Part shown: one piece after another, positions 53,171 to 62,159 of the stretch
Layout of the letters: every line of letters starts with the position of its first letter
Numbering within the stretch: position 1 is the first letter of the stretch
Origin: Thermohalobaculum xanthum
GTDB taxonomy: Bacteria > Pseudomonadota > Alphaproteobacteria > Rhodobacterales > Rhodobacteraceae
Assembly: GCF_016623495.1 (NCBI RefSeq)
Contig: NZ_JAEHHL010000006.1
Span: 310,001 to 374,000 of the forward strand
DNA length: 64,000 bases
Direction of reading: 5' to 3'
The notes under the pieces: generated by a model
The model's database searches: none
Seen by the model: only the letters and a program-made list of their open reading frames with translations
Told to the model about the DNA's origin: nothing
Position numbers and translations under genes: made by a program

Positions 53171-54232
53171 TCAGGGCAGCGCGTCGCGCGATCCCATGAT
53201 CGAGCGCCACTGCGCGGTGAAGAGCGCGCGCTTCTGCCGGTCCAGCCCGACCAGCAGCGCGGGGCTCAGCGCGATCGGCCTCAGCGTCGAGGGGGTCCCC
53301 GACAGCGTCGCCGTCGCCGGGTCGTCGGTTTCGCCGAAGCTCACGATCAGCGACGCCTGCGCGAGGCCGAAGCGCCCCTCGGGCGACAGCAGGTAGTCGA
53401 TCAGTGCCTTCGCCGCCCGCGGATTGGTGGCATGCCGCGGCACCATCGCCGCGCGCGACAGCGCCAGCGTGTAGTCCGACGGGGCGACGACGCCGATGCG
53501 CGCATCCTCCGCCGCCCGTGCCAGCGCGTAGGAGCCCAGCAGGTTGTAGGCGATCAGGAAACGCCCCTCGGCCACCGCGTCGATCAGTTCGGCCGAGCAG
53601 CAGGTCGCGACCGCATCGGCGCGCTCGAAGGCCTCCATCAGCCGGCCGAAAGTCGTCGCCTCCTGCGAGTCGGCAAAGGCGAACAGGTAGCCCAAGCCCG
53701 ATTGCTCGATGTCGTAGGTCGCGACCTTGCCGGCATAGCGGGCGGGCTTCGCGCGCAGCAGGTCGATCAGGTCGAAACGCGTGGCCGGCACGTCCGCGGC
53801 GGGCACCAGCGCACGATTGTAGACGATCACGGCGGGCTCGAAGGTCAGGCCGAACAACTCGTCGCGCCAGCGTGCCCAGCCCGGCAGGAGCTCGGCCGCC
53901 GCCGTGCGATGCGGCTGGGCGCAGCCGTCGTTCACCAGCTTGACCTGCAGGTCGATGGCCGAACTGATCACCACGTCTGCGCCCTGCGCGGCGTTCGCGC
54001 AGGCATCGGCGGCGCGGCTGAACAGGTCGTTGGTGCCGCGCTGCTCGTAGACGATGGAAATCCCGGGCCGGGCCGATGCGAAGGCCTCCAGCACTGGCCC
54101 GAAGACCGCGAGGTCGGTCGAGCCCTCGACCCGCAGGACCTCGGGTCCCGAGCCGAAGGTCGCTACCGCCTCCTGCGCCGCGGCGGGCGCGCCTAGCCCG
54201 AGCGCCAAGATCAGGGCGATGAGCCGCCTCAT
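53171..54232 (-). CDS. Periplasmic binding protein coupled to the sensor kinase
   Basis: This 353-residue protein has a Sec signal (ALILALGLGAPAAA) and type II periplasmic-binding layout. LRVEGSTDLAVFGPVLEAF starts domain 1, ADVVISSAIDLQVKLVNDG and GLTFEPAVIVYNRAL follow, and the hinge region is ATYDIEQSGLGYLF. FLIAYNLLGSYAL and RHATNPRAAKALIDYLLSPEG match the iron/phosphoglycerate-type (AfuA/PgtC-like) family. No ABC permease or ATPase adjoins it. Its ATG overlaps the kinase stop (ATGA), so binding protein and sensor are made together, suggesting a ligand-sensing accessory for the kinase (inference). Confidence 0.85.
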   Translation of the reverse strand: MRRLIALILALGLGAPAAAQEAVATFGSGPEVLRVEGSTDLAVFGPVLEAFASARPGISIVYEQRGTNDLFSRAADACANAAQGADVVISSAIDLQVKLVNDGCAQPHRTAAAELLPGWARWRDELFGLTFEPAVIVYNRALVPAADVPATRFDLIDLLRAKPARYAGKVATYDIEQSGLGYLFAFADSQEATTFGRLMEAFERADAVATCCSAELIDAVAEGRFLIAYNLLGSYALARAAEDARIGVVAPSDYTLALSRAAMVPRHATNPRAAKALIDYLLSPEGRFGLAQASLIVSFGETDDPATATLSGTPSTLRPIALSPALLVGLDRQKRALFTAQWRSIMGSRDALP

Positions 54233-55623
54233 TGCGGCCCGCCCTTCGCGCCGTCCCCGAGCGCCGCCGCGCCAAGGTCCAGCGTCGCCCGAAAGCCGCC
54301 CCGCGCGGGCCGCGAGAAGACCATCCGCCCGCCATGCGCCTCGGCCACGGCGCGCACGATCGCAAGTCCGATGCCGGCGCCGCCCTGGGCGTTCGCCTCG
54401 CTGCGGGCGAAGCGCTGGCCCGCCTGCTCCCACGTCGCCTCGGGCAGGCCGGCCCCCCGGTCGGTCACGTCGATCGCGCCCGGCGCGCGCACCGTGATGG
54501 TGACGGGCGGCACGCCGTAGCGCAGCGCGTTGTTGACCAGGTTCTTGGTCGCCTCGATCAGGCTCAGCGCGTCGCCCTCGACGCTCACGCGGTCCTCGGG
54601 CAGGTCGAGCCGCAGGTCCTCGGGCGTCGAGGCCAGGTCGTGATCGCTCGCCTCGGCCACGCGGATCGCGACCATGCGCAGGTCCAGTTCCTCGCGCGGC
54701 ACGGCGTCGGCCCGGTGCATCACCAGCGCCTGGTTCAGCAGCTGGTCGGTCAGCCGCCCCAGTCCGGCGGCGCAGCCGCGGATCCGCGCGGCCAGTGCGC
54801 GCAGGCGCTCGGGGTCGGCTTCCTCGGCCGCCAGTTCGGCCTGCGCGCTCAACGCCGCCACGGGCGTGCGCAGCTGGTGGGCGGCGTCGGCGATATAGGC
54901 CTGCATCGCGTCCATGCGCCGCGCCAGCCGTGCCATGAAGCCGTTGATCGCCCCCACCGTCGCGCGGATCTCGCGCGGTGTCTCGACATCGAGCGGCGAA
55001 AGGTCCTCGGGCCGGCGCCCGGCCAGCGCCGCCTCGACCCGCCTCAGCGGCCCCAGCGCCGAGCGCACCGCCGCCGCCGTCAGCACGACCAGGCACAGGC
55101 CCCCCGCGGCCGCCAGCCACATCGCCTTGCGCGCAATGTCCCAGGCCAGGGTGCTGCGCGCCCGCAGGGTGTGGCCCACCACCACCGCAACCTCGCCGCT
55201 GTAGGCGCGCTCGGCGAAGCGGCGGCGCACCGCCGCCAGCCGCACCGGCTCGCCGCCGAACTCGGCGCCGTAGAACGCGACCTCGGCGCCCTGCGACGCC
55301 CGTGGCGGCGGCGGCACCAGGTCATAGCCGGTCACCGTCGCGCCCTCGCGATCGATCACGCGGTAGACGACCCGGTCCTCGGGCGCGAGCGCCAGCAACT
55401 CGAAGGCCGAGACGGGGATGTCCACGGCCACCGCCCCCGCCGAGACGCTGACCGAGCGCGCGATGTCGAAGGCCGCGCCCGCCAGCAGCCGGTCATAGGC
55501 CTCACGCGCCGCCTCGCGCCCATAGGCCAGCGCCGCCAGCGCCGCGCCAAGCCCGCCCACCGCCAGCACCAGCGCCACCGCCAGCCCCAGCCGGACCGCG
55601 ATCGAGGGCGCGCGTTCAGTCAT
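54229..55623 (-). CDS. tctE: Sensor histidine kinase (TctE-like)
   Basis: This 464-residue protein has an N-terminal transmembrane helix (LGLAVALVLAVGGLGAALAAL), a periplasmic part of about 140 residues, a second helix near 170-190 and a HAMP-type linker (GPLRRVEAALAGRRPEDLSPL). The H-box is DAAHQLRTPVAALSAQAELA (about residue 248), then NALRYG (N-box), VTDRGAGLPE (G1) and GGAGIGLAIVRAV (G2). It lies 5' of the binding protein and overlaps the response-regulator gene by eight bases. The name rests on the divergent tctCBA operon. Confidence 0.9.
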   Translation of the reverse strand: MTERAPSIAVRLGLAVALVLAVGGLGAALAALAYGREAAREAYDRLLAGAAFDIARSVSVSAGAVAVDIPVSAFELLALAPEDRVVYRVIDREGATVTGYDLVPPPPRASQGAEVAFYGAEFGGEPVRLAAVRRRFAERAYSGEVAVVVGHTLRARSTLAWDIARKAMWLAAAGGLCLVVLTAAAVRSALGPLRRVEAALAGRRPEDLSPLDVETPREIRATVGAINGFMARLARRMDAMQAYIADAAHQLRTPVAALSAQAELAAEEADPERLRALAARIRGCAAGLGRLTDQLLNQALVMHRADAVPREELDLRMVAIRVAEASDHDLASTPEDLRLDLPEDRVSVEGDALSLIEATKNLVNNALRYGVPPVTITVRAPGAIDVTDRGAGLPEATWEQAGQRFARSEANAQGGAGIGLAIVRAVAEAHGGRMVFSRPARGGFRATLDLGAAALGDGAKGGPQ

Positions 55624-56287
55624 CCGCGATCAGCTGGTAGCCCAGGCCTCGCAGGGTGCGGATGCCCACCCGCGAGGGCTCGAGCTTGCGCCTTAGGCGC
55701 CCGACATAAAGTTCGACCGCGTTGATCCCGACCTCCTCGGCGTCGAAGGCGAACATCTTCTCGAAGATCGCCTCCTTCGGCATCACCCGGCCACGATTGG
55801 CGATCAGCGTCGCGAGCAGGGTGAACTCGCGCTTGGTCAGCGTCAGGGGCCGGCCCGCGATCGCGGCGGTGCGCCCGCCCGGGTCGAAACGCAGGTCGCC
55901 ATAGTCGATCACGCCCGCCGCCTCGCCCGTGCGGCGCCGGGCCAGTGCCCTCGCTCGCGCCTCGAGCTCGCGCAGATCGAAGGGCTTCATGAGGTAGTCG
56001 TCCGCGCCCAGGTCCAGCGCCTCGACCCGGTCCTCGACGGCCAGCCGCGCGGTCAGCATCAGCACCGGGGTCGTGTCGCGCGCCTCGCGCAGGCCGCGCA
56101 GCAACTCGACCCCCGACCCGTCGGGCAGATTGATGTCGAGGATCATCAGGTCATAGGCCTGCACCGCCAGCGCGTCGTCCGCCTCGGCGCAGGTCGCGGC
56201 GCGGTCGACGGCATCGCCGCGCCGGCGGAAATGCTCGACGATCGCGTCAGCGACATCGGCAATGTCCTCGACCAGCAGAATGCGCAT
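55616..56287 (-). CDS. tctD: OmpR-family response regulator (TctD-like)
   Basis: In this 223-residue protein the receiver domain has VED acidic pocket residues, phospho-acceptor D51 (DLMILDINLPDGSG) and K at LMKPFDLRELEARARA. The C-terminal winged helix has LTLTKREFTLLATLIANRGR and VELYVGRLRRKLEPS. This is the OmpR/PhoB layout. It would activate the divergent tctCBA promoter 230 bases away. It is first in the three-gene minus-strand unit with kinase and binding protein. Confidence 0.93.
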   Translation of the reverse strand: MRILLVEDIADVADAIVEHFRRRGDAVDRAATCAEADDALAVQAYDLMILDINLPDGSGVELLRGLREARDTTPVLMLTARLAVEDRVEALDLGADDYLMKPFDLRELEARARALARRRTGEAAGVIDYGDLRFDPGGRTAAIAGRPLTLTKREFTLLATLIANRGRVMPKEAIFEKMFAFDAEEVGINAVELYVGRLRRKLEPSRVGIRTLRGLGYQLIADD

Positions 56288-56516
56288 GCCGTGCGTTTCC
56301 CCACCGGACGGGCGCTTGGCGGCCCGCTCCGTTCGCGATGAAGCCTAGCCGCTGCGCCGTCGGGGGTGAAGCGCCCTGCGCCGACGACCCGTCCCCCCCG
56401 GCGCGCGCCGATGCGACAGCTTCGTGACAGGCGCCGGTGCTAGGATGCGACACCGGCCGCCCGGCTCGCGCGAGTCGTCCGGCGGCCGCAATGACATTCT
56501 TTCGGGAGGAAAAGAC

Positions 56517-57509
56517 ATGCTCGTATCAACCCCGGTCCGGCGTCTCGCGACGGCGGCGGTCCTGGCGCTCTCCGGCCTCGCCGCGCCCGCGCTCGCCTTC
56601 GAGCCGACCGCGACCGAATGCATCGCCCCCGCGAACCCCGGCGGCGGCTGGGACTTCACCTGCCGCCAGGTCGGCAAGACGCTGCAGGATCTCGGGCTCA
56701 TTCCCGGCACGATGCAGGTCAGCAACCTCGCGGGCGGCGGCGGCGGCGTGGCCTTCGCCGAGGTGGTCAACAAGCGCAACGACGAGAACAACCTGATCGT
56801 CGCCGCCTCGACCGCGACCGCGACCCGCCTCGCGCAGGGCGCCTATCCCGGCAATACACGCGACCAGGTGCGCTGGCTCGGCTCGGTCGGTGCCGATTAC
56901 GGCATCATCGCTGTCGCCAAGGACAGCGAGGTCAACACGCTTCCCGAGCTCATGGAGAAGATCAAGACGGATCCGCGCTCGGTCTCGATCGCCGGCGGCT
57001 CGGCGGTCGGCGGCTGGGACCACCTCAAGGTGCTGATCGCCGCCGACAAGGCCGGGATCGAGGACCTGCGGACCATCAAGTACGTCGCCTTCGATGGCGG
57101 CGGCGAGGCGGTGACGCAGCTTCTTGCCGGCTCGGTGCAGGCCTTTACCGGCGACGCCTCCGAGGCCAAGGGCTTCGTCGACTCGGGTGACATCAAGGTG
57201 ATCGCGGTGCTCGCGCCCGAGCGGCTCGAGGGCGATTTCGCCAGTTTCCCGACTGCGCGCGAGCAGGGCATCGACGCGATCGGCGCCAACTGGCGCGGCT
57301 TCTACGGGCCGGGCGGCATGTCGGACGACGCCTATGGCTTCTGGGTCGAGCAGATCGGCAAGGTCTACGATTCGGCCGAGTGGAAGCAGGTCATGGCGCA
57401 GAACGGTCTCGCGCCGCTCGACCTGCGCGGCGCCGAGTTCGAGGCCTTCGTGGCCGACTCGATCGCCTCGATCGAGCAGCTGTCGCGCGAGATCGGCCTG
57501 ATCAAGTAA
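56517..57509 (+). CDS. tctC: Tripartite tricarboxylate transporter binding protein
   Basis: This 330-residue protein has a Sec signal (PVRRLATAAVLALSGLAAPALA). It then carries CIAPANPGGGWDFTCRQVGK, the A-P-A-x-PGGGxD motif that binds the carboxylate ligand in TctC/Bug proteins. KIKTDPRSVSIAGGSAVGGWDHLK and GGGEAVTQLLAGSVQAFTG follow. It captures citrate-like di/tricarboxylates for the TctAB permease. The ATG is preceded by GGGAGGAAAAGAC. It is first in tctCBA. Confidence 0.92.
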   Translation: MLVSTPVRRLATAAVLALSGLAAPALAFEPTATECIAPANPGGGWDFTCRQVGKTLQDLGLIPGTMQVSNLAGGGGGVAFAEVVNKRNDENNLIVAASTATATRLAQGAYPGNTRDQVRWLGSVGADYGIIAVAKDSEVNTLPELMEKIKTDPRSVSIAGGSAVGGWDHLKVLIAADKAGIEDLRTIKYVAFDGGGEAVTQLLAGSVQAFTGDASEAKGFVDSGDIKVIAVLAPERLEGDFASFPTAREQGIDAIGANWRGFYGPGGMSDDAYGFWVEQIGKVYDSAEWKQVMAQNGLAPLDLRGAEFEAFVADSIASIEQLSREIGLIK

Positions 57510-57624
57510 CCCGGGTCCGCGACGGGCCCGGAAAGCCGGCGGCCGCCACCGCGGCCGCCGCAAGATCAACGACCACGAGCGGCACGGCGCCGGAGAGCGC
57601 GCGACCGCAGGAGGAAACGGACCA

Positions 57625-58056
57625 ATGAGCGACCGCATCTTTGGCGGCATAGGGCTCCTGCTCGCCGCCTTCTTCATCTGGGGCGCGACGCAGATCGAGC
57701 TCAGCTTCATCTCGGACCCGGTGGGGCCGCGCAAGTTCCCGATGATCATCGGGGCGGTGCTGGGGCTCGCCAGCCTCGTCGTGCTGATCCGGCCCGACGC
57801 CGAGCCGCACTGGCCGCCGCTCGGGCGCCTTGCCGAGATCGCGGGCGCCGTCGCGGTGATGGTCGCCTACGCGCTCCTCTTGCCCGATCTCGGCTTCGTA
57901 ATCGCCACGGCCGCGGCCTCGGCGGTCCTGACCTGGCGGCTCGGCACAAGGCCGCTCTGGGCGGTGGTGACGGGCGTCCTGACCTCGCTTGGCATCTACA
58001 CCGTGTTTCACCTGATCCTTGGCCTGTCGCTGGCCAAGGGCCCGCTCGGTTTCTGA
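57625..58056 (+). CDS. tctB: Tripartite tricarboxylate transporter small membrane subunit
   Basis: This 143-residue protein has four helices (residues 8-24, 38-53, 70-90 and 105-140). The initial FGGIGLLLAAFFIWGATQIE and GPRKFPMIIGAVLG are the TctB pattern. It pairs with the large subunit TctA encoded 10 bases downstream. Confidence 0.9.
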   Translation: MSDRIFGGIGLLLAAFFIWGATQIELSFISDPVGPRKFPMIIGAVLGLASLVVLIRPDAEPHWPPLGRLAEIAGAVAVMVAYALLLPDLGFVIATAAASAVLTWRLGTRPLWAVVTGVLTSLGIYTVFHLILGLSLAKGPLGF

Positions 58057-58066
58057 GGAGGCGGCC

Positions 58067-59608
58067 ATGGACGCACTCGCATCGCTCGCCGACGGGTTTG
58101 CCGTCGCGCTGACCTGGCAGAACCTCTTCCTCGCGCTGGTCGGCTGCTTCCTCGGCACCGTGATGGGCGCGCTGCCGGGGCTCGGACCCTCGAACGGCGT
58201 GGCCATCCTGATCCCGCTCGCCTTCACCCTCGGCCTCGGCCCGACCGAGGCGATGATCCTGCTCACCTCGGTCTATTACGGGGCGATGTATGGGGGGCGG
58301 ATCTCGTCGATCCTGCTCAACATCCCCGGCGACGAGCCGGCGCTGATGACGACCCTCGACGGCTATCCCATGGCGCAGCAGGGCCGGGGCGGCGAGGCGC
58401 TGGCGCTTTCGGGCGTCGCGTCCTTCGTCGGCGCCTTCCTCGCCACCTGGGGTCTCGTATTCCTCGCGCCTCAGCTGGTGAAGGTCGCACTGCTGTTCGG
58501 CCCGGCCGAGTATTTCGCCCTTTTCGTGCTGGCGTTCGCCACGCTTGGCGGCATCGCCTCGCGCAACCAGGCAAAGGCGGCCTTCGCCGCGGCGCTCGGC
58601 CTCGGCATCGCCATGGTCGGTGTCGACGGGCAGACCGGAGTGCCGCGCTTCTCCTTCGGCGAGGTGCATCTCTATGACGGGATCGACTTCCTCGTCGCCA
58701 TCGTCGGGCTCTTTGCGCTCTCCGAGGTCTTCATCTTCCTCGAGCATCGGGGCGAGGCCTCGGTCGAGGGCAAGGACACCGGGGCAGGCATCGGCCGCAT
58801 CGTCCCCTCGGGCCGGCTGATCGCGCGCTGCACGCCGACCATGCTGCGCACCTCGCTGCTCGGCTTCATCGCCGGCGTCCTGCCGGGGGCGGGCGCCTCG
58901 CTCGGCTCGTTCCTGGCCTACTCGATGGAGAAGAAGCTGGTCGACCGCGAGGGCACCTTCGGCACCGGCGACCCGCGCGGCGTGGCCGCGCCCGAGGCCG
59001 GCAACAACGCGGCCGCGGGCGGCGCGCTGGTGCCGATGCTGGCGCTGGGCGTGCCGGGCTCGGGCACGACGGCCGTGCTGCTCGCCATGCTGCTCGCGCT
59101 CAACATCACGCCGGGGCCGCTCCTGTTCACCCAGAACCCCGACGTCGTCTGGGGCCTGATCGCGGCGCTGTTCATCGGCAACCTCATGCTGCTGGCGATG
59201 AACATCCCCATGGTCGGCCTATTCGTGCGCGTCCTGCTGGTGCCGCCGCGGATCCTGATGCCGATCGTGGCGATGGTCTCCTTCGTCGGCATCTATGGCA
59301 TCTCGGGCTCGACCTTCGACCTGCTGGTGATGGTGGTGTTCGGCGTGCTCGGCTGGCTGCTGCGCAAGCTCGACGTGCCGCTGGTGCCGGTGATCCTCGG
59401 CGTGCTGCTGGGCAACCTGATGGAGGCCAACCTGCGCCGCGCCATGACCATCTCGGACGGCGACTGGACCACGCTCTTCGCCTCGCCGCTGTCGATCGGG
59501 CTGTGGACCGTCTCGATCGTGGGCTTCGTGCTGCCGATCATCTTCGGCAAGGTGCTGCGCGCCCGGATGGGCCGCCGCAAGGACGAGGAAGGCGCGGTCA
59601 GCGACTGA
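58067..59608 (+). CDS. tctA: Tripartite tricarboxylate transporter large membrane subunit
   Basis: This 513-residue protein has about 12 helices. It carries the two TctA signature loops: MGALPGLGPSNGVAILIPLAF and FIAGVLPGAGASLGSFLAY near residue 270. PEAGNNAAAGGALVPMLALGVPGSGTTAVLL is the usual substrate/Na-proton site. ATG 58067 follows GAGGAGGCGGCC. A hairpin terminator follows the gene. Confidence 0.93.
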   Translation: MDALASLADGFAVALTWQNLFLALVGCFLGTVMGALPGLGPSNGVAILIPLAFTLGLGPTEAMILLTSVYYGAMYGGRISSILLNIPGDEPALMTTLDGYPMAQQGRGGEALALSGVASFVGAFLATWGLVFLAPQLVKVALLFGPAEYFALFVLAFATLGGIASRNQAKAAFAAALGLGIAMVGVDGQTGVPRFSFGEVHLYDGIDFLVAIVGLFALSEVFIFLEHRGEASVEGKDTGAGIGRIVPSGRLIARCTPTMLRTSLLGFIAGVLPGAGASLGSFLAYSMEKKLVDREGTFGTGDPRGVAAPEAGNNAAAGGALVPMLALGVPGSGTTAVLLAMLLALNITPGPLLFTQNPDVVWGLIAALFIGNLMLLAMNIPMVGLFVRVLLVPPRILMPIVAMVSFVGIYGISGSTFDLLVMVVFGVLGWLLRKLDVPLVPVILGVLLGNLMEANLRRAMTISDGDWTTLFASPLSIGLWTVSIVGFVLPIIFGKVLRARMGRRKDEEGAVSD

Positions 59609-59633
59609 CCGGCCTCTCCGCGCGACAACAGGG

Positions 59634-59660
59634 CGGGCGGCCAGTGGCCGCCCGTTCTCG
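59634..59660 (+). terminator. Terminator after tctA
   Basis: CGGGCGGCC and GGCCGCCCG pair perfectly over nine bases around AGT and are followed by TTCTCG, 25 bases past the tctA stop. The T-tract is short, but the stem and position support termination of tctCBA. Confidence 0.6.
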
Positions 59661-59740
59661 TCCGGGCCGGCGTCGCAAGCCGCGCAGAACGCATGCAGGG
59701 CAGACCCGGAGGCTGCGAACTGGCATTCGGTCGGGAAAAA

Positions 59741-59795
<55 letters not shown>

Positions 59796-59809
59796 ATGGA
59801 CCGCTTCGT

Positions 59810-59880
59810 GCGACATATCCCGCCTTTGCAGCGACACATGGCGTTGCAAACAATAGAATTTATGCGACACTCGCCGACAT
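59810..59880. repeat. GCGACA-type repeats upstream of integrase
   Basis: GCGACATAT (59810), GCGACACAT (59831), GCGACAC (59864) and CGACAT (59875) occur between the att site and the integrase gene. Short direct repeats at such spacing are typical arm-type binding sites of tyrosine integrases; the assignment is inferred from position. Confidence 0.4.
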
Positions 59881-59905
59881 GACACGGCGGCGCTATCGTG
59901 CTGAT

Positions 59906-59927
59906 GTGTGACCCCAGTGTGACCCCA
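59906..59927 (+). repeat. Tandem 11-bp repeat before integrase
   Basis: GTGTGACCCCA occurs twice with no gap, ending 16 bases before the integrase start. It may be part of the integrase promoter or regulatory region. Confidence 0.5.
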
Positions 59928-59943
59928 GGCGTGAGGCGGGAAG

Positions 59944-61167
59944 TTGAACAGAACCGCGGATATCATCCCTCTTGGAAAGGCCGGGGAGGTCGACGCCCCC
60001 AAGGCAAAGGATCGGGGGAGGACGCTGACACAGCGGGCGGTCGAGACGGCGAAACCAGGAACTGAGCGTTACGAGATCCCTGATGCGAGCCTTCCCGGCT
60101 TCGTGCTCAGGGTCTCGCCCGGCGGCGCAAAGACCTACTATGTCCGGACACGGGTAGGACGCGGGCGAGGTGCCAGAAGTGTGCGGGTCCAGATCGGCGG
60201 CGCACAGCTCTGGAGGCTCGCTGACGCACGCGAGGAAGCGCGCCGGATCATCGCCGAGGCGAGGGCGGGTGTTGATCCAACCGACGCCAGCGCTGGGAAG
60301 AACCTCAGCGATCACCTGGATGACTACGAGAAAGAGCTTCGACGCCGGGAAGTGGTGAAGCGGTCGGACATGATGACAACCCTGCGGCGTGGCCTTGATG
60401 GTCGGCTTGCGCCCAGCGATCTCACACGGACGATGATCGTGGCTGAGATCGAGCGGCTCGAGGCGACCGGCAGGGTGGGGGCTGCGGAATATTTTCGGAA
60501 GACCGCAGCGACCTTCCTCAGCTGGTTGGTCAGCCGGGGCGCGATCACAGCCTCTCCGATGGCCGGGTATCGCAGACCGCGCTCCACGCGAGCGGAGAGG
60601 CTCGCCCGGCGGCGCTGGGTTGCGACCGGGGCGGATGAGATCAGGCGGCTTTGGGATGCTCTGGGAGCCATCTCTGATCCCGTTCGCCGCGATCTGGTGC
60701 GTTTCATGCTCTTGACCGGGCAGAGGCGGACGGAGACGAGCCTTGTCGAATGGGATCAAATCCATGACGACAGATGGGATATTCCGGCGAGGATCACAAA
60801 GACCGGCGCGGACCATTCTGTGCCACTAGGCCCGCTCTCTCTCGCGCTCATGGAGGCGCAGCCGCGGCTTGCCGGAGCGTCACTGGTTTTCCCCGGCCGG
60901 AACTTGCGGCCGATCTCAGGCTGGTCGAAGCTGCTCACGCCGGCGCGCAAAGCCTTTGGCGACGAGCAGCTCTGCTTGCATGGTCTCCGCAGAACCTACC
61001 GCACCGGGCTCTCTACGCTCGGCGTCGAGGAGGCTGTCGCGGAACTCATGATCGGTCACAAGCGTCAGGACCTCGTGCGCCTCTATGACTTCTCCAACCT
61101 TTGGGAAAAGAGATGTGAGGCGCAGGTCCGATGGGAAGATCACATCAGATCCGTGGTGGGGGCCTGA
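59944..61167 (+). CDS. Tyrosine integrase of the tRNA-Thr element
   Basis: This 407-residue protein has an N-terminal arm-binding domain (PGFVLRVSPGGAKTYYVRTR with basic strands), a SAM-like core-binding domain (residues about 115-205) and a catalytic domain. Catalytic residues are R261 (TGQRRTE), K286 (ITKTGAD), H346-x-x-R349 (LHGLRRTY), H372 (IGHKRQD) and Y381 (LYDFS). This is the P4/prophage-like integrase layout that uses tRNA genes. The start is a TTG at 59944; no upstream ATG fits. It is located 150 bases from the tRNA-Thr fragment. Confidence 0.92.
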   Translation: MNRTADIIPLGKAGEVDAPKAKDRGRTLTQRAVETAKPGTERYEIPDASLPGFVLRVSPGGAKTYYVRTRVGRGRGARSVRVQIGGAQLWRLADAREEARRIIAEARAGVDPTDASAGKNLSDHLDDYEKELRRREVVKRSDMMTTLRRGLDGRLAPSDLTRTMIVAEIERLEATGRVGAAEYFRKTAATFLSWLVSRGAITASPMAGYRRPRSTRAERLARRRWVATGADEIRRLWDALGAISDPVRRDLVRFMLLTGQRRTETSLVEWDQIHDDRWDIPARITKTGADHSVPLGPLSLALMEAQPRLAGASLVFPGRNLRPISGWSKLLTPARKAFGDEQLCLHGLRRTYRTGLSTLGVEEAVAELMIGHKRQDLVRLYDFSNLWEKRCEAQVRWEDHIRSVVGA

Positions 61168-61827
61168 ATGGCAGATCGTCAGGACGAAGCCCCGCGGCTC
61201 CCAGAGGAATATATGAACGATCCCTATCGCGAACTCGCCGAGAAACTATACGCTCTGAACGGCTTCCCATTGCCAGATGAAGACGCGGACGTTCCGCGTG
61301 ATTTTACTATCAAAGCCACGCCTCAAATGCTCGCGAATTGGGCCAATGCGCTTGGCGTCGTCTGCCAGCATTTGCTGACCAACTCGGCAGTGTTTCGTGA
61401 TTTTCCCAATTTGGCCGATCCGCTGCATCAGCTCATGGCGAAGCTGAGCAACGAAGTCGTTCGCGACCGGTCTCGCCGTGCTGGCGTTGGCCGCCCGCGA
61501 TACGATGGTAACGCGTTGCAGATCCGCACCTTGGCCTTGGCGTGGGAGACTTTGCTCGCCGAGCTGGGAATGGCACGGCGAGATGCGGCAACGATGGTTG
61601 TGGATGCGTTGAACGAAGGAGGCATCACCACCTCGAAAACAAGCCTGAAGAACTGGCGCCACAAGTGGCTAGAGGAAGGCGACGAGAGCGCAGATGGTTC
61701 TGTTTCGAGGAAGCAGCGGTACCACGACACGCTCGAGCGCTTGGCGGAAGGCCACACGGATCTGTCGGATGCGATCGGTAAATGCCGGGCCATGATCGTC
61801 AGCATCGCGCTTTCGAACTCGGGATAG
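61168..61827 (+). CDS. Hypothetical protein of the integrative element
   Basis: This 219-residue, mostly helical protein starts immediately after the integrase stop with no spacer, implying co-translation. Segments such as YRELAEKLYALNGFPLPDE, MLANWANALGVVCQHLLTNS, WETLLAELGMARRDAATMVVDAL and TTSKTSLKNWRHKWLE suggest an all-alpha protein, the last one possibly a helix-turn-helix. I do not recognise a family. Its position makes a role with the integrase plausible. Confidence 0.7.
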   Translation: MADRQDEAPRLPEEYMNDPYRELAEKLYALNGFPLPDEDADVPRDFTIKATPQMLANWANALGVVCQHLLTNSAVFRDFPNLADPLHQLMAKLSNEVVRDRSRRAGVGRPRYDGNALQIRTLALAWETLLAELGMARRDAATMVVDALNEGGITTSKTSLKNWRHKWLEEGDESADGSVSRKQRYHDTLERLAEGHTDLSDAIGKCRAMIVSIALSNSG

Positions 61828-61902
61828 TTCCTAAACCCTCCTGTTTCGTAAGCCGGTCTGCATGGTTGATGGGGACATCACCTGATGAGGAGATGTTCTA
61901 CC

Positions 61903-62145
61903 ATGATCACCAAGCCTTCACAGTTTGCTCCGCCGCGCATCGATCCGCGTCACCGCATTGCCGATGACTGCCTCTACACGACCGACGAAGTGGCCGCTCT
62001 TCTTCGCGTGACGCGGCGCACCCTCGAGCGGTGGCGCCGGGAAGGGAAGGGCCCTCGGGTCACGAGGCTCTGGGACGGCGGTCGCCCACTGTATCGGGGA
62101 AAGCATCTCTTGGAGGCGCTTGAGGCCTCGTCACACGCAGCCTGA
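61903..62145 (+). CDS. AlpA/excisionase-like helix-turn-helix protein
   Basis: In this 80-residue protein, DDCLYTTDEVAALLRVTRRTLERWRREGKGP, followed by RPLYRGKHLLEAL, is the MerR-like/AlpA HTH used by excisionases and element regulators. ATG 61903 with AGGAG ten bases upstream is preferred to ATG 61885. It lies downstream of the integrase and probably directs excision or regulates the integrase. Confidence 0.85.
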   Translation: MITKPSQFAPPRIDPRHRIADDCLYTTDEVAALLRVTRRTLERWRREGKGPRVTRLWDGGRPLYRGKHLLEALEASSHAA

Positions 62146-62159
62146 GGTGGAGGCGCTTG

